The notes: generated by a model from the letters alone, not told the origin. A stretch of 64,000 bases of DNA from an uncultured Dokdonia sp. (GCF_947492535.1 NZ_CANLNH010000009.1:140626-204625); one strand, 5' to 3'. Positions 1 to 9,766 are shown, numbered from the stretch's first letter. A program made the numbers and translations.

Positions 1-139
1 AGAGATATGGTATGAGGGTTTAAATATTTATGAGCATACGTGCCTATTTTATAGAAATTGTCGTGTTCTCATTAAAAAACATAAACTCATCGCTAGATAA
101 ACTTCAAAACTCAATTAACTTTTATTACTTTTACCAACT
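1..139. other. Leading intergenic segment
   Basis: AT-rich stretch before the first gene. I see no supported reading frame, RNA gene or clear promoter motif in it. It presumably holds the promoter or operon link for the nuclease gene that follows. Confidence 0.4.
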
Positions 140-760
140 ATGAGTTTAGTACGTTTAAATATAAAAGGGATTTCCTATAGTCAGACACAAAATGGAGCCT
201 ATGCCCTTATCTTGAGCGAAGTAGATGGAGATCGTAAACTACCTATTGTTATCGGTGCCTTTGAAGCACAATCTATTGCTATTGCATTAGAAAAAGAAAT
301 ACGACCACCTCGCCCTCTTACACATGATCTTTTTAAAAATTTTGCAGATCGTTTTGATATTGTGATTAAGCAAGTTATTATTCATAAGCTTGTAGATGGC
401 GTGTTTTATTCTAGTATCATCTGTGAGCGTGATAAAATAGAAGAGATTATTGATGCACGTACTAGTGATGCTATTTCATTAGCACTTCGTTTTCAAGCAC
501 CTATATTCACGTATAAAAATATCCTAGATAAAGCAGGTATTTACCTAAAAGGAAATACAGACCCTGAAGAATTTACAGATGAAGATGAAATCCTTATGGA
601 TGAAATCATTCTTGAGGAAGAAGAAGAGTTATTATCTAGTGAAAACGACTATCAAAGAATGTCTTTAAAAGAGTTGAATATTCAACTTGAGCAAGCTGTA
701 ACCAATGAAGATTATGAGCTTGCCGCTAAAATAAGAGACGAGATTTCTAAACGAAACTAA
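140..760 (+). CDS. Bifunctional nuclease family protein (BFN/DUF151) with C-terminal UVR motif
   Basis: 206 aa. The N-terminal ~140 residues match the BFN/DUF151 fold (start MSLVRLNIKGISYSQTQNG, then KLPIVIGAFEAQSIAIALE), and the C-terminus ends in a UvrB/UvrC-type helical hairpin (NEDYELAAKIRDEI). Family members are linked to nuclease activity, but the catalytic residues are not well defined. An acidic linker, rich in Glu and Asp, separates the two parts. The gene stops 16 bp before the nucleoside transporter and is probably co-transcribed with it, a pairing common in Flavobacteriia. Family assignment is secure; biochemical role in this organism is inferred. Confidence 0.9.
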   Translation: MSLVRLNIKGISYSQTQNGAYALILSEVDGDRKLPIVIGAFEAQSIAIALEKEIRPPRPLTHDLFKNFADRFDIVIKQVIIHKLVDGVFYSSIICERDKIEEIIDARTSDAISLALRFQAPIFTYKNILDKAGIYLKGNTDPEEFTDEDEILMDEIILEEEEELLSSENDYQRMSLKELNIQLEQAVTNEDYELAAKIRDEISKRN

Positions 761-776
761 CCTAACCAACTAACTT

Positions 777-2180
777 ATGCGCAAACAATTACTAACAATC
801 ATTGGGTTACTTATGCCTCTTTTAGGCTTTGCGCAAACAAATCAAGAAACGATAGCACTAGATCCAGATCTAGGTATTGGACTCTCTTTTACGAGTGTAG
901 GACGTGGTCTGTTAGGAATGCTTTTTTTAATTGGTGTATGTTACTTATTAAGCAGCAATCGTTCAAAAATTAATTGGCGTCTCGTACTTACAGGATTAGG
1001 ACTACAATTATTATTTGCCATCCTTGTATTGAAAGTAGATTTTGTTGCTGCCGGTTTTGATTGGATATCACAAAAAGTAGTTGAATTTTTAAATATAGCT
1101 GAAGAAGGAGCTCTATTTGTATTTGGAAAACTAGTAGATCCTTCTGCTAGTATGGGATATATCTTTGCTTTTAAAGTATTACCGACTATTGTCTTTTTCT
1201 CTGCTTTCACTTCTTTATTATATTACTTAGGTATTTTACAAGTTATTGTGAAAGGTCTTGCATGGGTGATGAGTAAAACGATGCGTCTTTCTGGAGCAGA
1301 AAGTTTGGCTGCTGCTGCCAATGTTTTTATCGGACAAACAGAAGCGCCACTTGTAGTAAAACCCTATCTAGATAAAATGTCAAAGTCTGAAATGCTCTGT
1401 CTCATGGTAGGTGGTATGGCTACTATTGCTGGGGGTGTTTTAGCTGCTTTCATTGCATTTTTAGGAGGCGACAGTATTGCCGAACAAGCCATTTTTGCAA
1501 AGCATTTACTTACAGCATCTATCATGTCTGCACCCGCAGCAATTATTATCGCAAAAATATTACATCCAGAAACGGAAGAGGTCAATAGAAAATTAGACAT
1601 TTCTAAAGAGAAAGTCGGAACCAATATATTAGACGCTATTTCTAGAGGAACTACAGATGGTTTAAAACTCGCCGTAAATGTAGGTGCGATGCTTTTAGTC
1701 TTTACAGCTTTAATGGGAGTGCTTAATTGGATACTAGGAGATTTACTAGGAGACATTACAGGCTTAAATGGAGTTATTGCCGGCGCCACAGATGGACGTT
1801 ACACAGACTTATCTATGGAATTTATTCTAGGGAATGTCTTTGCTCCTGTCGCTTGGATTATTGGTGTACCTGCCGAAGATATTACCACGGTTGGTCAACT
1901 TTTAGGTGAAAAAACAATTCTTAATGAATTTTATGCCTATGGTTCTTTAAGTACATTGAAAGCTAGTGGAGCAATCACTAATTATCGTTCTATTGTCATC
2001 GCGACCTATGCACTTTGTGGATTTGCAAATTTTGCTTCTATAGGGATTCAAATTGGTGGAATAGGTGTACTAGCTCCTAGCCAAAGAGCAACTCTTGCTA
2101 AATTTGGTATTAAAGCACTTATAGGAGGTACTGTTGCAGCTTTACTTACCGCTACTATAGCTGGAATGCTTATTGGATAA
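777..2180 (+). CDS. nupC: NupC/CNT-family Na+/H+-coupled nucleoside transporter
   Basis: 467 aa inner-membrane concentrative nucleoside transporter. An N-terminal hydrophobic segment resembling a signal peptide (LLMPLLGFAQ) precedes the usual set of transmembrane helices. CNT-type core segments are visible, including GQTEAPLVVKPYL, the family's substrate-binding loop, and the C-terminal LCGFANFASIGIQIGG. It follows the BFN gene at 16 bp. In many Flavobacteriia thyA follows directly; here about 21 kb of peptide-biosynthesis DNA intervenes. The gene symbol is by family, as paralogues exist. Confidence 0.9.
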   Translation: MRKQLLTIIGLLMPLLGFAQTNQETIALDPDLGIGLSFTSVGRGLLGMLFLIGVCYLLSSNRSKINWRLVLTGLGLQLLFAILVLKVDFVAAGFDWISQKVVEFLNIAEEGALFVFGKLVDPSASMGYIFAFKVLPTIVFFSAFTSLLYYLGILQVIVKGLAWVMSKTMRLSGAESLAAAANVFIGQTEAPLVVKPYLDKMSKSEMLCLMVGGMATIAGGVLAAFIAFLGGDSIAEQAIFAKHLLTASIMSAPAAIIIAKILHPETEEVNRKLDISKEKVGTNILDAISRGTTDGLKLAVNVGAMLLVFTALMGVLNWILGDLLGDITGLNGVIAGATDGRYTDLSMEFILGNVFAPVAWIIGVPAEDITTVGQLLGEKTILNEFYAYGSLSTLKASGAITNYRSIVIATYALCGFANFASIGIQIGGIGVLAPSQRATLAKFGIKALIGGTVAALLTATIAGMLIG

Positions 2181-2194
2181 TTAAAAAAGATAAT

Positions 2195-2286
2195 TAGTCG
2201 TTAGCTTTTAGTCAGTAGATAAGAATATGTCACCCTGAGCGTGTCGAAGGGCTTAGTTGATAGTCTTTAGTCGTTAGCTTTTAGAC
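2195..2286. repeat. Intergenic repeat cluster downstream of nupC
   Basis: The string TAGTCGTTAGCTTTTAG occurs twice (2195 and 2268) around a CACCCTGAGCGTGTCGAAGG segment. The latter belongs to a repeat type scattered through Bacteroidota intergenic regions; related strings occur near 37120, 38685 and 49998. It marks the boundary between the housekeeping genes and the peptide island. Confidence 0.6.
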
Positions 2287-2322
2287 TTTTACATTTTAGC
2301 TCTTCGCTATTAAAAAGTTACG

Positions 2323-2544
2323 CTACTTTTTAAATGGTAATTCAGCTATTATATTTCCTTTCGAATCTAAAAAAGAGTGATTCATAATTTTAATTTCTTC
2401 GTCTAAAGGCATTTTTGACAATGTATCAACAAAGTCTCTCGTAAACTGTTTCACCTCATCACTTGGATTTGTAACACCCTCTTCTTGCATACCTTTTCTG
2501 ATTGTATATATTCCAAGAAAATGTGCGACATCTAGTTTTCCCAT
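2323..2544 (-). CDS. Small unknown protein at the 3' end of the lanthipeptide operon
   Basis: 73 aa, start MGKLDVAHFLGIYTIRKGMQ. I do not recognise a family. It is charged and probably cytoplasmic, with no signal peptide or membrane segment and no GG leader. It lies 61 bp downstream of the HlyD gene on the same strand, with an iterated palindrome between them, so it may be the last gene of the lanB-lanT-hlyD operon or an independent gene. A role in self-protection is possible but unsupported. Confidence 0.6.
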   Translation of the reverse strand: MGKLDVAHFLGIYTIRKGMQEEGVTNPSDEVKQFTRDFVDTLSKMPLDEEIKIMNHSFLDSKGNIIAELPFKK

Positions 2545-2577
2545 TTTAATTCAATTTACATGAGTAATTGATATATA

Positions 2578-2593
2578 CGCTTTCGCGAAAGCG
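2578..2593. repeat. Iterated palindrome CGCTTTCGCGAAAGCG, copy 1 (intergenic)
   Basis: Perfect 16-bp palindrome, flanked by TATA on the left and TATAC on the right, between the 73-aa gene and the HlyD gene. Confidence 0.95.
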
Positions 2594-2605
2594 TATACTT
2601 AACCA

Positions 2606-3898
2606 TTATCGTTTAAATATATCACGCAATTGATAGAAGAAACGCTCTATGAGTCTTAGATCCTCTGTAATGATATCTCCCGTACCTCTCATTTCCTGTT
2701 GAAAATCTATTTCTTTATCAAACGTAGTCACTAGCGTTTCAGGAAGAGATACATCAATAGCATACATCCCTTCTTCATCTGCAATAACAGATATCTTTTC
2801 TATTCTACCTTCTAATGTTCCAAACTCAGTATCAGGGTAATTTTCAAGTCTTACAATCACCTCTTGTCCTAATTTTATTTTTCCAGAATTTTGCGCAGGT
2901 GTTTTTAATTTTGCAACATATTCTGATCCATCGTTAGGAATGACAGTAAAAACGACATCTCCTGCATTTACGGTTTGATTTTCGCTCCAAAAATTAAGAA
3001 AAGAAACTTTACCATCTAGTTTAGAAGTTAACGCAAAATTAAGCTCCCAATCTTTAATACTTGCCTTAAGTACATTGAGAGACTGAATCACTCCATTCAA
3101 TAAGACTCGCTCTTCGCGAGCGCCGTCAATTTCTGTTCCCTTAGCTGTGCTTTGAGCACCACTAATAGCTTCTTTTAATTGAGAAATTGAAGCCTCTACA
3201 TTTTTATAGTTACGTTCTACTTGAGAAAACTCTATTCTTCTCCTTTCTACTTCTGAAGTTGCTATTACTCCATTACTATAGAGTTCTTCGTAACGCTCTT
3301 TTTCTTTCCTAGCTAGGTCTAATTCGTCTTTATTGAGTTGACGTTGTGACTCTGTGAATTTTAATCGTCTATTTTGCTCAGAAATAGAAATACGATTTGC
3401 AATTGCGCGATTAGAAAAAGGTTGAAATTCTTTATTCAGTTCATACAACACATAACTATTTACAAAAAGTGCATAATTAGTTTCTATATTTCCTAGAGAA
3501 AGCTCTGGAATCTTTGTATAAGGAAAATAGAACGATTCATTTTGTAATGATATCGTATCTAATGCAGCTTTAAGGGTATATATATCTTTATAATTTGCTG
3601 CGTTTTCAATAATCGCAAGAGGCTGATTCCTTACCACATCTTGATTATCTTCTACTAAAATAGCAGAAAACCTTCCTGAACTTTTTGCGCGTTCTTTTTG
3701 AGGAGGTACTTGTGTAGTTATAATAGCTTGCGAAGGAATAATATCTGGGTATTCTAAAAACCAAGAAATAGCAAGTAATAAGATTATTAGTCCTAAAAAA
3801 AGTGCGCTTCCCCAACGTATCATCCAGTTAGGAGCTCGTGTTAAAATCTCTTGAACCTCTTCGCTACGTAATTCTATGTCATCTATTTGATCTGGCAT
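2606..3898 (-). CDS. HlyD-family membrane fusion protein of the peptide exporter
   Basis: 430 aa periplasmic adaptor. A short cytoplasmic N-terminus precedes one membrane helix (about residues 30-50, LFLGLIILLLAISWFL). Next come a lipoyl/barrel-sandwich half, a long coiled-coil hairpin (about 150-270, rich in E, K, R and Q), the second lipoyl half and a beta-barrel region (GKIKLGQEVIVRLENYP). It starts 12 bp after the C39 ABC transporter stop. The likely role is to link that transporter to an outer-membrane channel so that mature peptides leave the cell. No TolC-like gene is seen nearby, so a channel encoded elsewhere would be needed. Confidence 0.9.
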   Translation of the reverse strand: MPDQIDDIELRSEEVQEILTRAPNWMIRWGSALFLGLIILLLAISWFLEYPDIIPSQAIITTQVPPQKERAKSSGRFSAILVEDNQDVVRNQPLAIIENAANYKDIYTLKAALDTISLQNESFYFPYTKIPELSLGNIETNYALFVNSYVLYELNKEFQPFSNRAIANRISISEQNRRLKFTESQRQLNKDELDLARKEKERYEELYSNGVIATSEVERRRIEFSQVERNYKNVEASISQLKEAISGAQSTAKGTEIDGAREERVLLNGVIQSLNVLKASIKDWELNFALTSKLDGKVSFLNFWSENQTVNAGDVVFTVIPNDGSEYVAKLKTPAQNSGKIKLGQEVIVRLENYPDTEFGTLEGRIEKISVIADEEGMYAIDVSLPETLVTTFDKEIDFQQEMRGTGDIITEDLRLIERFFYQLRDIFKR

Positions 3899-3910
3899 TC
3901 CTTTTCTTTT

Positions 3911-6103
3911 TTACGATCCTAATTCTAACTGATTTTTTACTAGATTATAATAATACCCTTTTTCACGAGTAAGTGTTTCGTGGTTTCCAACTTCTACGAT
4001 TTTACCTTGATCTAATACAACGATTTGATCTGCATTTTTCACAGTGCTTAATCGGTGGGCTATTACGACAGCTGTTCTATTTTTAAAGAACTCATCCAAC
4101 TTCTCCATGATTACTTTTTCATTATTTGCATCTAATGCACTAGTTGCCTCATCAAAGAATAAGAAATTAGGATCTTTATATACAGACCTAGCAATAAACA
4201 AACGCTGTTTCTGACCTGTACTTAAACCGACACCTTCCATTCCTATTTTCGTATTATACGATAAAGGCAGTGACTCTATAAAGTCTTTAATATTAGCAAC
4301 ATCTACAGCATGCGCAAGTTTTTTCTTATCTACATAATCATCTCCTACAGCAATATTATTGGCTATCGTATCATTAAACACATATCCTTCTTGCATAACC
4401 ACACCACAAGATGCTCTCCATGAGTATTGCGAAATATTCTGCAAGTCAGCACTTCCAATTTTTATTTGCCCTTCATTAGGTTCATAAAACTTAAGCAAGA
4501 CTTTCATTAGTGTTGTTTTACCACTACCACTTACCCCAACAATAGCGGTTACTTTATTTGCTGGAATATGCAAGCTCAAACCATCAAGTACTTTAACATC
4601 AGAGCCAATATATCTAAATGAGATGTCTTTAATATCAAAATCTGCATTTTTAGGGATGTCTGTTATTTTTGTTTCTTCTCTTCCTTCTTCATCTTCTTTA
4701 TTGTGTATTTCTCCTAGACGATCTAATGAAATACGAGCATCTTGTAATTCTCTAATAAAGCTTATTAACTGCGAAATAGGAGAGTTCAATTGCCCTACGA
4801 TATACGTAACAGCAAACATTTCCCCCAGTAATAAATCTCCATCAATTACGAGTGTTGCTGATAAAATGGTAATTAAAATATTTTTAAGCTCGTTTATAAA
4901 TCCAGAACCTACACTCTGATATTGTTCTAATGCAAGGCTTTCTATAGAAATCTTAAAGAGACGTGCTTGCATAAACTCCCATGACCATCTCTTTTGTTTT
5001 TCTGCATTATGAAGCTTGATTTCTTGCATTCCGTTAATAAGCTCAATCACTTTACTTTGTTCTTGACTTACTTGAGAGAAACGCTTATAATCAAGATCGG
5101 CTCTCTTTTTAAGGAAAATAACAATCCAGAAAAAATAAAGCACACTTCCTAATAGAAATATTCCAAAAATTTGAAAACTATAATAGGCTAATACAAAGCC
5201 AAACACCACAAGATTCACCATTGAAAACAACACATTCAATGATGATGTTGTTAAGATACGCTCTATACGTCTATGGTCATTAATACGCTGTAAAATATCT
5301 CCCGTCATACGTACATCAAAAAATGATATAGGTAGATTCATCAGTTTGATAAAGAAATCTGAGATTAAAGAGATATTAATACGGGTACTTAAATGCAGTA
5401 AAATCCAACTTCTAATTACCTCAACTCCTGTTCTTCCTAAGAATAAAGCGACTTGTGCAATAAGTATTAAATAGATAAAATTAATATCTCGTGTTTTAAT
5501 ACCTACATCAACAACACTTTGTGTTAAAAATGGGAAGACCACTTGCAACAAACTTCCTGCAAGGAGTCCTATGACTAACTGAACAATAAATTTTCTATAT
5601 CTGAATACATATTTAAAGATAAAAGAGAAGCCAAAATTCTTTTTTTCTTCTTCAAAATGCTCTTCATAAAACTTAGGAGTCGTTTCAAGTAATAATGCAA
5701 TTCCTTCGGCTGTAGCGTCTGTAGCATTATTCCCTATCCAAAATTTAAGGAGTTCTTCTTTTGTATATTTTAATATGCCATGTGCAGGGTCAGAAATATG
5801 AAAGACACCTCTTGAGATCTTATAAAGTACTACATAGTGGTTTTTATTCCAATGGAGTATACATGGCAATGGAACTTCTTCTTGAAGTTGATCCAACGTT
5901 ATTTTCACCCCTAAGGTTCTAAAACCAAGTTTTTCTGCTGCATTACTAATTCCTAATAAACTACTACCAGATCTTGTGGTTTCACTAAGACTTCGTAGTA
6001 ATTGAATAGGAATAGGTTTCTTATAGTATTTAGCAATCATTTTGAGGCATGTAGGCCCACAATCTTTACTATCTGCTTGTTTATAAAAAGGAAACTTCTT
6101 CAA
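3911..6103 (-). CDS. Peptidase-containing ABC exporter (C39 LanT/bacteriocin type)
   Basis: 730 aa. Residues 1-~140 are a C39 peptidase domain with Cys15 (DCGPTCL), His89 (KNHYVVLY) and Asp105 (HISDPAHG), which cleaves leaders after double Gly. A six-helix ABC transmembrane domain follows (~160-440), then a nucleotide-binding domain with Walker A GVSGSGKTTL, signature LSTGQKQR and Walker B LFFDEATSALD. It lies between the small LanB protein and the HlyD adaptor, so it should both trim and export the GG-leader precursors of the island. All catalytic motifs look intact. Confidence 0.95.
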   Translation of the reverse strand: MKKFPFYKQADSKDCGPTCLKMIAKYYKKPIPIQLLRSLSETTRSGSSLLGISNAAEKLGFRTLGVKITLDQLQEEVPLPCILHWNKNHYVVLYKISRGVFHISDPAHGILKYTKEELLKFWIGNNATDATAEGIALLLETTPKFYEEHFEEEKKNFGFSFIFKYVFRYRKFIVQLVIGLLAGSLLQVVFPFLTQSVVDVGIKTRDINFIYLILIAQVALFLGRTGVEVIRSWILLHLSTRINISLISDFFIKLMNLPISFFDVRMTGDILQRINDHRRIERILTTSSLNVLFSMVNLVVFGFVLAYYSFQIFGIFLLGSVLYFFWIVIFLKKRADLDYKRFSQVSQEQSKVIELINGMQEIKLHNAEKQKRWSWEFMQARLFKISIESLALEQYQSVGSGFINELKNILITILSATLVIDGDLLLGEMFAVTYIVGQLNSPISQLISFIRELQDARISLDRLGEIHNKEDEEGREETKITDIPKNADFDIKDISFRYIGSDVKVLDGLSLHIPANKVTAIVGVSGSGKTTLMKVLLKFYEPNEGQIKIGSADLQNISQYSWRASCGVVMQEGYVFNDTIANNIAVGDDYVDKKKLAHAVDVANIKDFIESLPLSYNTKIGMEGVGLSTGQKQRLFIARSVYKDPNFLFFDEATSALDANNEKVIMEKLDEFFKNRTAVVIAHRLSTVKNADQIVVLDQGKIVEVGNHETLTREKGYYYNLVKNQLELGS

Positions 6104-6131
6104 AATGATACGTCTATTTTTTTTACTACTA

Positions 6132-7019
6132 TTACTTCTTTTTATTCTTAAATGTTCTAATCCCCCACGCTACTTTATAATGTCTATACAAAAGATCATA
6201 TACCACCATTTCATGCAATCTGTTTTTTGACCTAAACATCCTGTTCATAAGCATATGAGCATAACTTCCTAAATAGGCATCTATTTTTTCATTAGATGCA
6301 GACTTTTTAAGTGCTTCAATAGTCGTTTTACTCTTTTCACTTTTATACGCCAATAATTCCAAAAGAGGTTGATACTCTGGACGATCCTCGGCTTTAAAGT
6401 CTATAAAGAAAGTTATTTTTTCTCGTTTAGAACGGAATTTTTCATCTAATTGTTTCTTAAGAAACTTATTCATCCCAAACTCTTGTCCAAAGCCAGTTTT
6501 TAATCGTTCCATAAAAGCTAACTTTTGGTCTTCTGAATAGTCAAAATCTGCTAGCATGGTATCCAATGCTCTTATAGAAAAAAGCCATCGTAACTCTTCT
6601 CCTTCTTCCCCATCTACCATATCTAAAAAGTTAACAATCATATCACTTTCATGGGAGAATAACTGTTCTGCGGCTTCAATATGTTCTTCCCCGTATCGTT
6701 CAATTTCTCGATTGTAGGTGTCTAGCTGTATTTTCCATATTAAATCCGCTTTCGCGAAAGCGTGTAAATGTGCATATACTGTTTTCATAATGACCCCTAT
6801 TGCGTCTGCATCTTTATAGTGAAAACGCACCCTAATATGATGTTTAGGGTCTGCATATCGTATAAAAAACCACTGATCTATATGTCCTTTTTGAAACAGC
6901 TCTTCTGTGATAGGCTTAATCGCTTCTGCAAGTACAATATCAGCTGTTTTTGTTCCTGTGTATATTTTATAATACACCCACGAATCTCCTGGTATAAATG
7001 TACGTTGTGTATTAGGCAT
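6132..7019 (-). CDS. Thiopeptide-type bacteriocin biosynthesis protein (LanB elimination domain)
   Basis: 295 aa stand-alone homologue of the SpaB C-terminal domain, which in class I lanthipeptide pathways eliminates glutamate from glutamylated Ser/Thr to give dehydroamino acids. Family hallmarks are the opening WVYYKIYTG, FFIRYADPKHHIRVRF and the C-terminal HMLMNRMF. The start overlaps the end of the large LanB gene by 8 bp, indicating translational coupling. An iterated palindrome encodes HAFAKADL near residue 90, an apparent in-frame insertion tolerated by the protein. Confidence 0.92.
   Translation of the reverse strand: MPNTQRTFIPGDSWVYYKIYTGTKTADIVLAEAIKPITEELFQKGHIDQWFFIRYADPKHHIRVRFHYKDADAIGVIMKTVYAHLHAFAKADLIWKIQLDTYNREIERYGEEHIEAAEQLFSHESDMIVNFLDMVDGEEGEELRWLFSIRALDTMLADFDYSEDQKLAFMERLKTGFGQEFGMNKFLKKQLDEKFRSKREKITFFIDFKAEDRPEYQPLLELLAYKSEKSKTTIEALKKSASNEKIDAYLGSYAHMLMNRMFRSKNRLHEMVVYDLLYRHYKVAWGIRTFKNKKK
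6747..6762. repeat. Iterated palindrome, copy 2 (in CDS, AFAKA frame)
   Basis: Perfect CGCTTTCGCGAAAGCG inside the LanB elimination-domain gene; read as Ala-Phe-Ala-Lys-Ala. Confidence 0.95.
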
Positions 7020-9243
7020 CAGACTGTTGTTTTAAAAGGGTTTCATTGTAAAAAGATAAAATCACTTGATTTGTATAGGATGCATTTTCTCCAGAAACAA
7101 CACTTTGTTCAGTATGTAAAAATTCTTTGAGTATAAATCGTCCTCGCTTTTTTACTGTTGACAACAACATTTGTACACTCGTTATATTTTTTAAATTGAT
7201 TAGTAGTTCATTATCACTATCCTTCAAAAGCACGTATTGGGGTAATTGTTTTTCTTTTATAAATAGTTCCAAATTCTCTTGAAAATTACCCATATTTTTT
7301 AGGGAATTTTGAAGTGCCTCTATATCAGACTTTAAAATATTCCAAGTTTTTGAAGATAAAATAACTCCTTTATAGACAACTCTAGGCAAGAACGGAAAAT
7401 CCCCTTCATAAGGTCCCCAGTGAAAACCGATCCCTCCTCGTTTATTTTGGCTCTGCATATTTGCCAAAAATTGATAAATAGGCAATGCACCACTAGAATA
7501 ATTATGAGCATTACTTAAGTGTGGAATCACTTCTTTATTATATTTTTTTGAACGTAAAATAACACGATCTCTTTTTACAGATACCATTAAGTCATCAATG
7601 GGAAGTTGCGCCTCTGTATTTAATACAGATTTAGCTAAATATGGAATTTCATACTCTCTCAAAGCAGGTCGCATTAATATATTTCCTACTCTTGATTCTG
7701 GAAGGTGTACTATTTCTGCTAGGATTCTATTTGAATTACATCGTTTTTCTACAGCGATTATTTCATTTACATATTCATGTATTTCTGGATCACTATGACA
7801 GAACCTACCTAATAAATTTGCTGCACTAGAGCCTCCTACATTTGCCATTACAATCTGTTCTTCACCATCAATATTTACTACTTCTACCATTGTCGAAATG
7901 GTATCTGGCAAGTCTTTCCAGTTTTCTTCAAATTTGTCAAAATCTGAATCTATAAGCGTAACTATTTGTTTATTCTCACGTAAGCAGTCTACTAATTTTT
8001 CATGTAAAATAGTATGGATGGTATTCCACTTTACTTCTCTCGTCGTGATTTTTGCAGACCCACCTGGCAGCATAATATCATCTACTAACGCACTTACATC
8101 ACCAGAATCTTTATTTTGAAGAAAGCCTACTCCTAGTTCTACATCTAATGCCTGAGATAAAGGAACTTCTCTATCTTCATAACGTTCATAAAATGCTTTT
8201 CTAAATTGTGATAATAATGTTTCACTAGGTGCTTGTGAGATCTTATTAAGCAAACGCATTACACGTCTTACTTTGTAAAGCAATTGCTTATTTAAACTAT
8301 TTTTTTGGGGATGTAGCGACATATCTGTCTGAAACAGATACTTGAGTTCAAAACCCGTATTTAATGCTTCTAAAGAAGTACTTATATCTATATAGTCTGA
8401 AGACGGGTTTCCTATTTTCGTGTCAAGTTTTTTAATTTTTAGCTGTGTTTCTTCTAACTTTTCTACAAATCGAGCAGTGCCTTCAAGTTTTTTTAGAACA
8501 GGAATAATTTGATCTGTAAACTCTGGACCAGAAACAGACGGTTCTAGTTCACTCACTAGCAACTGACTATTTACCAATTCTTCTATAAACCCTGAAGCCA
8601 CTTCTAATGAAATCTCATCATCTACCAAGCATTCTGATACTACCGCTAGTGTTGCTCCTGAAGCTGCTGTACTTAGTACTCTTTGTAAATATTCTGAATG
8701 TTGTACTCCAACAATATGATGCATCCTACGACTATTTTCATAGTGATACTCTACATAACGTAATTGTGATCCTGCTTTATATATACTTGTATTAGGATAA
8801 AAACGGAGTTGTTTTCGTATCGTTTCATCTTTTACAATATCTTGAGACAGTGCAACGAGATAATTCATATCAAGCCTCGTATGTCTTTTATTTTCTGTAG
8901 ATTTTTTTAGAACAATGTCTGTCTCTTCTCCAAAAACGCCTACGGTAGTCCCTGCAAATAATCCAAAAGGGGTACATCTAGATGACATTCTACTTATGTA
9001 TTTAAGTATCGAATATGTCATACGTTCACTATCACTAGGATTTGCTTGACCCTCTAACCATTTTTCAAAAGCGGTATATAAAGATGGGGAAGCTAAAAAA
9101 AGTGCTTCTTTAATATGTGCTTCTTGACATATTTTTTTGAGCGTATCTTGTGTTAAGATAGAATCTTTTGTAAGCTCAAAAAAGAAGTTAAGCGGGAGTA
9201 AAGGTGATCTTAAAACGTATTTGGGAAAATGGGTGTATTGCAT
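7012..9243 (-). CDS. Lantibiotic dehydratase, glutamylation domain (split LanB)
   Basis: 743 aa, first gene of the modification/export operon. It matches the LanB N-terminal family, which uses glutamyl-tRNA to glutamylate Ser/Thr of precursor peptides. Signatures are the start FPKYVLRSPLLPLN, the RMSSRCTPFGLFAGTTVG motif near residue 95 and the RDRVILRSKKYNKEV segment. The elimination step is encoded by the overlapping downstream gene, as usual for split Bacteroidota LanBs. The ATG start follows a ~240-bp region with the terminator of the upstream precursor gene. Substrates are inferred to be the class A and perhaps class B peptides nearby. Confidence 0.93.
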   Translation of the reverse strand: MQYTHFPKYVLRSPLLPLNFFFELTKDSILTQDTLKKICQEAHIKEALFLASPSLYTAFEKWLEGQANPSDSERMTYSILKYISRMSSRCTPFGLFAGTTVGVFGEETDIVLKKSTENKRHTRLDMNYLVALSQDIVKDETIRKQLRFYPNTSIYKAGSQLRYVEYHYENSRRMHHIVGVQHSEYLQRVLSTAASGATLAVVSECLVDDEISLEVASGFIEELVNSQLLVSELEPSVSGPEFTDQIIPVLKKLEGTARFVEKLEETQLKIKKLDTKIGNPSSDYIDISTSLEALNTGFELKYLFQTDMSLHPQKNSLNKQLLYKVRRVMRLLNKISQAPSETLLSQFRKAFYERYEDREVPLSQALDVELGVGFLQNKDSGDVSALVDDIMLPGGSAKITTREVKWNTIHTILHEKLVDCLRENKQIVTLIDSDFDKFEENWKDLPDTISTMVEVVNIDGEEQIVMANVGGSSAANLLGRFCHSDPEIHEYVNEIIAVEKRCNSNRILAEIVHLPESRVGNILMRPALREYEIPYLAKSVLNTEAQLPIDDLMVSVKRDRVILRSKKYNKEVIPHLSNAHNYSSGALPIYQFLANMQSQNKRGGIGFHWGPYEGDFPFLPRVVYKGVILSSKTWNILKSDIEALQNSLKNMGNFQENLELFIKEKQLPQYVLLKDSDNELLINLKNITSVQMLLSTVKKRGRFILKEFLHTEQSVVSGENASYTNQVILSFYNETLLKQQSDA

Positions 9244-9412
9244 TCTATAATGCGCTATAATTTAAGTTAATTTTAATTTCAAAAAGTTAACTACCAAGAT
9301 ACTAGAATATATTCATCTAAGCTAATAGTTTTTCTAATTAAACCCTCATTATTTACAATTTGTATTGATCTATTTCATTTTTGTTCATTCAAATGGGTAA
9401 TTACATTTCATG

Positions 9413-9444
9413 TAAAAGCCACCTTGCAAACAAGATGGCTTTTA
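9413..9444 (-). terminator. Rho-independent terminator after precursor A1
   Basis: Inverted repeat TAAAAGCCAxCTT ... AGATGGCTTTTA just downstream of the A1 precursor stop; it separates precursor transcription from the LanB operon. Confidence 0.8.
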
Positions 9445-9485
9445 CGTATTGATTTACTTCAAAATAAATCAATAGGTACATTTTA

Positions 9486-9632
9486 TTAATAACATTCTCT
9501 TCCTGGAGGAGGACAGCTATTAAAAGCATCTTGTGTAGTGCAGCAATGCGAACCTCCGCCTTTTACTTTATTTAATTCTAGATTACTAATTACTTCTTTG
9601 TTTAATGTTAATCCTTTTAGTGAATTTTTCAT
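9486..9632 (-). CDS. Class I lanthipeptide precursor A1
   Basis: 48 aa, too short for the ORF track. The leader MKNSLKGLTLNKEVISNLEL is the Bacteroidota class I lanthipeptide type, followed by NKVKGGG and a core with four Cys and four Ser/Thr (SHCCTT ... SCPPPGRECY). The GGG fits cleavage by the C39 exporter. The C-terminal CPPxGxxC(Y/F) signature is shared with A3 and A4 and partly with A2. It lies directly upstream of lanB, with its own leader element, putative regulator palindrome and terminator. Ring pattern cannot be predicted from sequence. Confidence 0.93.
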   Translation of the reverse strand: MKNSLKGLTLNKEVISNLELNKVKGGGSHCCTTQDAFNSCPPPGRECY

Positions 9633-9656
9633 AATTCTATGTTGTTACTTAAAATA

Positions 9657-9686
9657 CCTACTCTAGTTAAGGTTTTCGGCTTTCCC
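9657..9686 (-). promoter_or_regulatory. Conserved leader block of precursor A1
   Basis: On the minus strand it reads GGGAAAGCCGAAAACC, then TTAACTAGAGTAGG, ending 24 nt before the ATG. The same block precedes A2, A3, A4 and B1 at almost identical spacing, probably within the 5' UTR. Confidence 0.75.
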
Positions 9687-9766
9687 TTGTCAAAAATTGG
9701 TTGTTAACAATGCAATAATTCTGACACTAAAGTAGCCTAGACAAAAAGATGAAAAAAGAAACCTAT

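Noticed and set aside
941-1789. Minus-strand ORFs opposite nupC (89 and 141 aa)
   Set aside because: Shadows of a well-supported membrane transporter gene; composition is the reverse complement of hydrophobic codons and no family is recognisable.
6768-7130. 120-aa plus-strand ORF over the LanB junction
   Set aside because: Lies across two overlapping genes with strong family matches; Cys/Phe-rich shadow composition.
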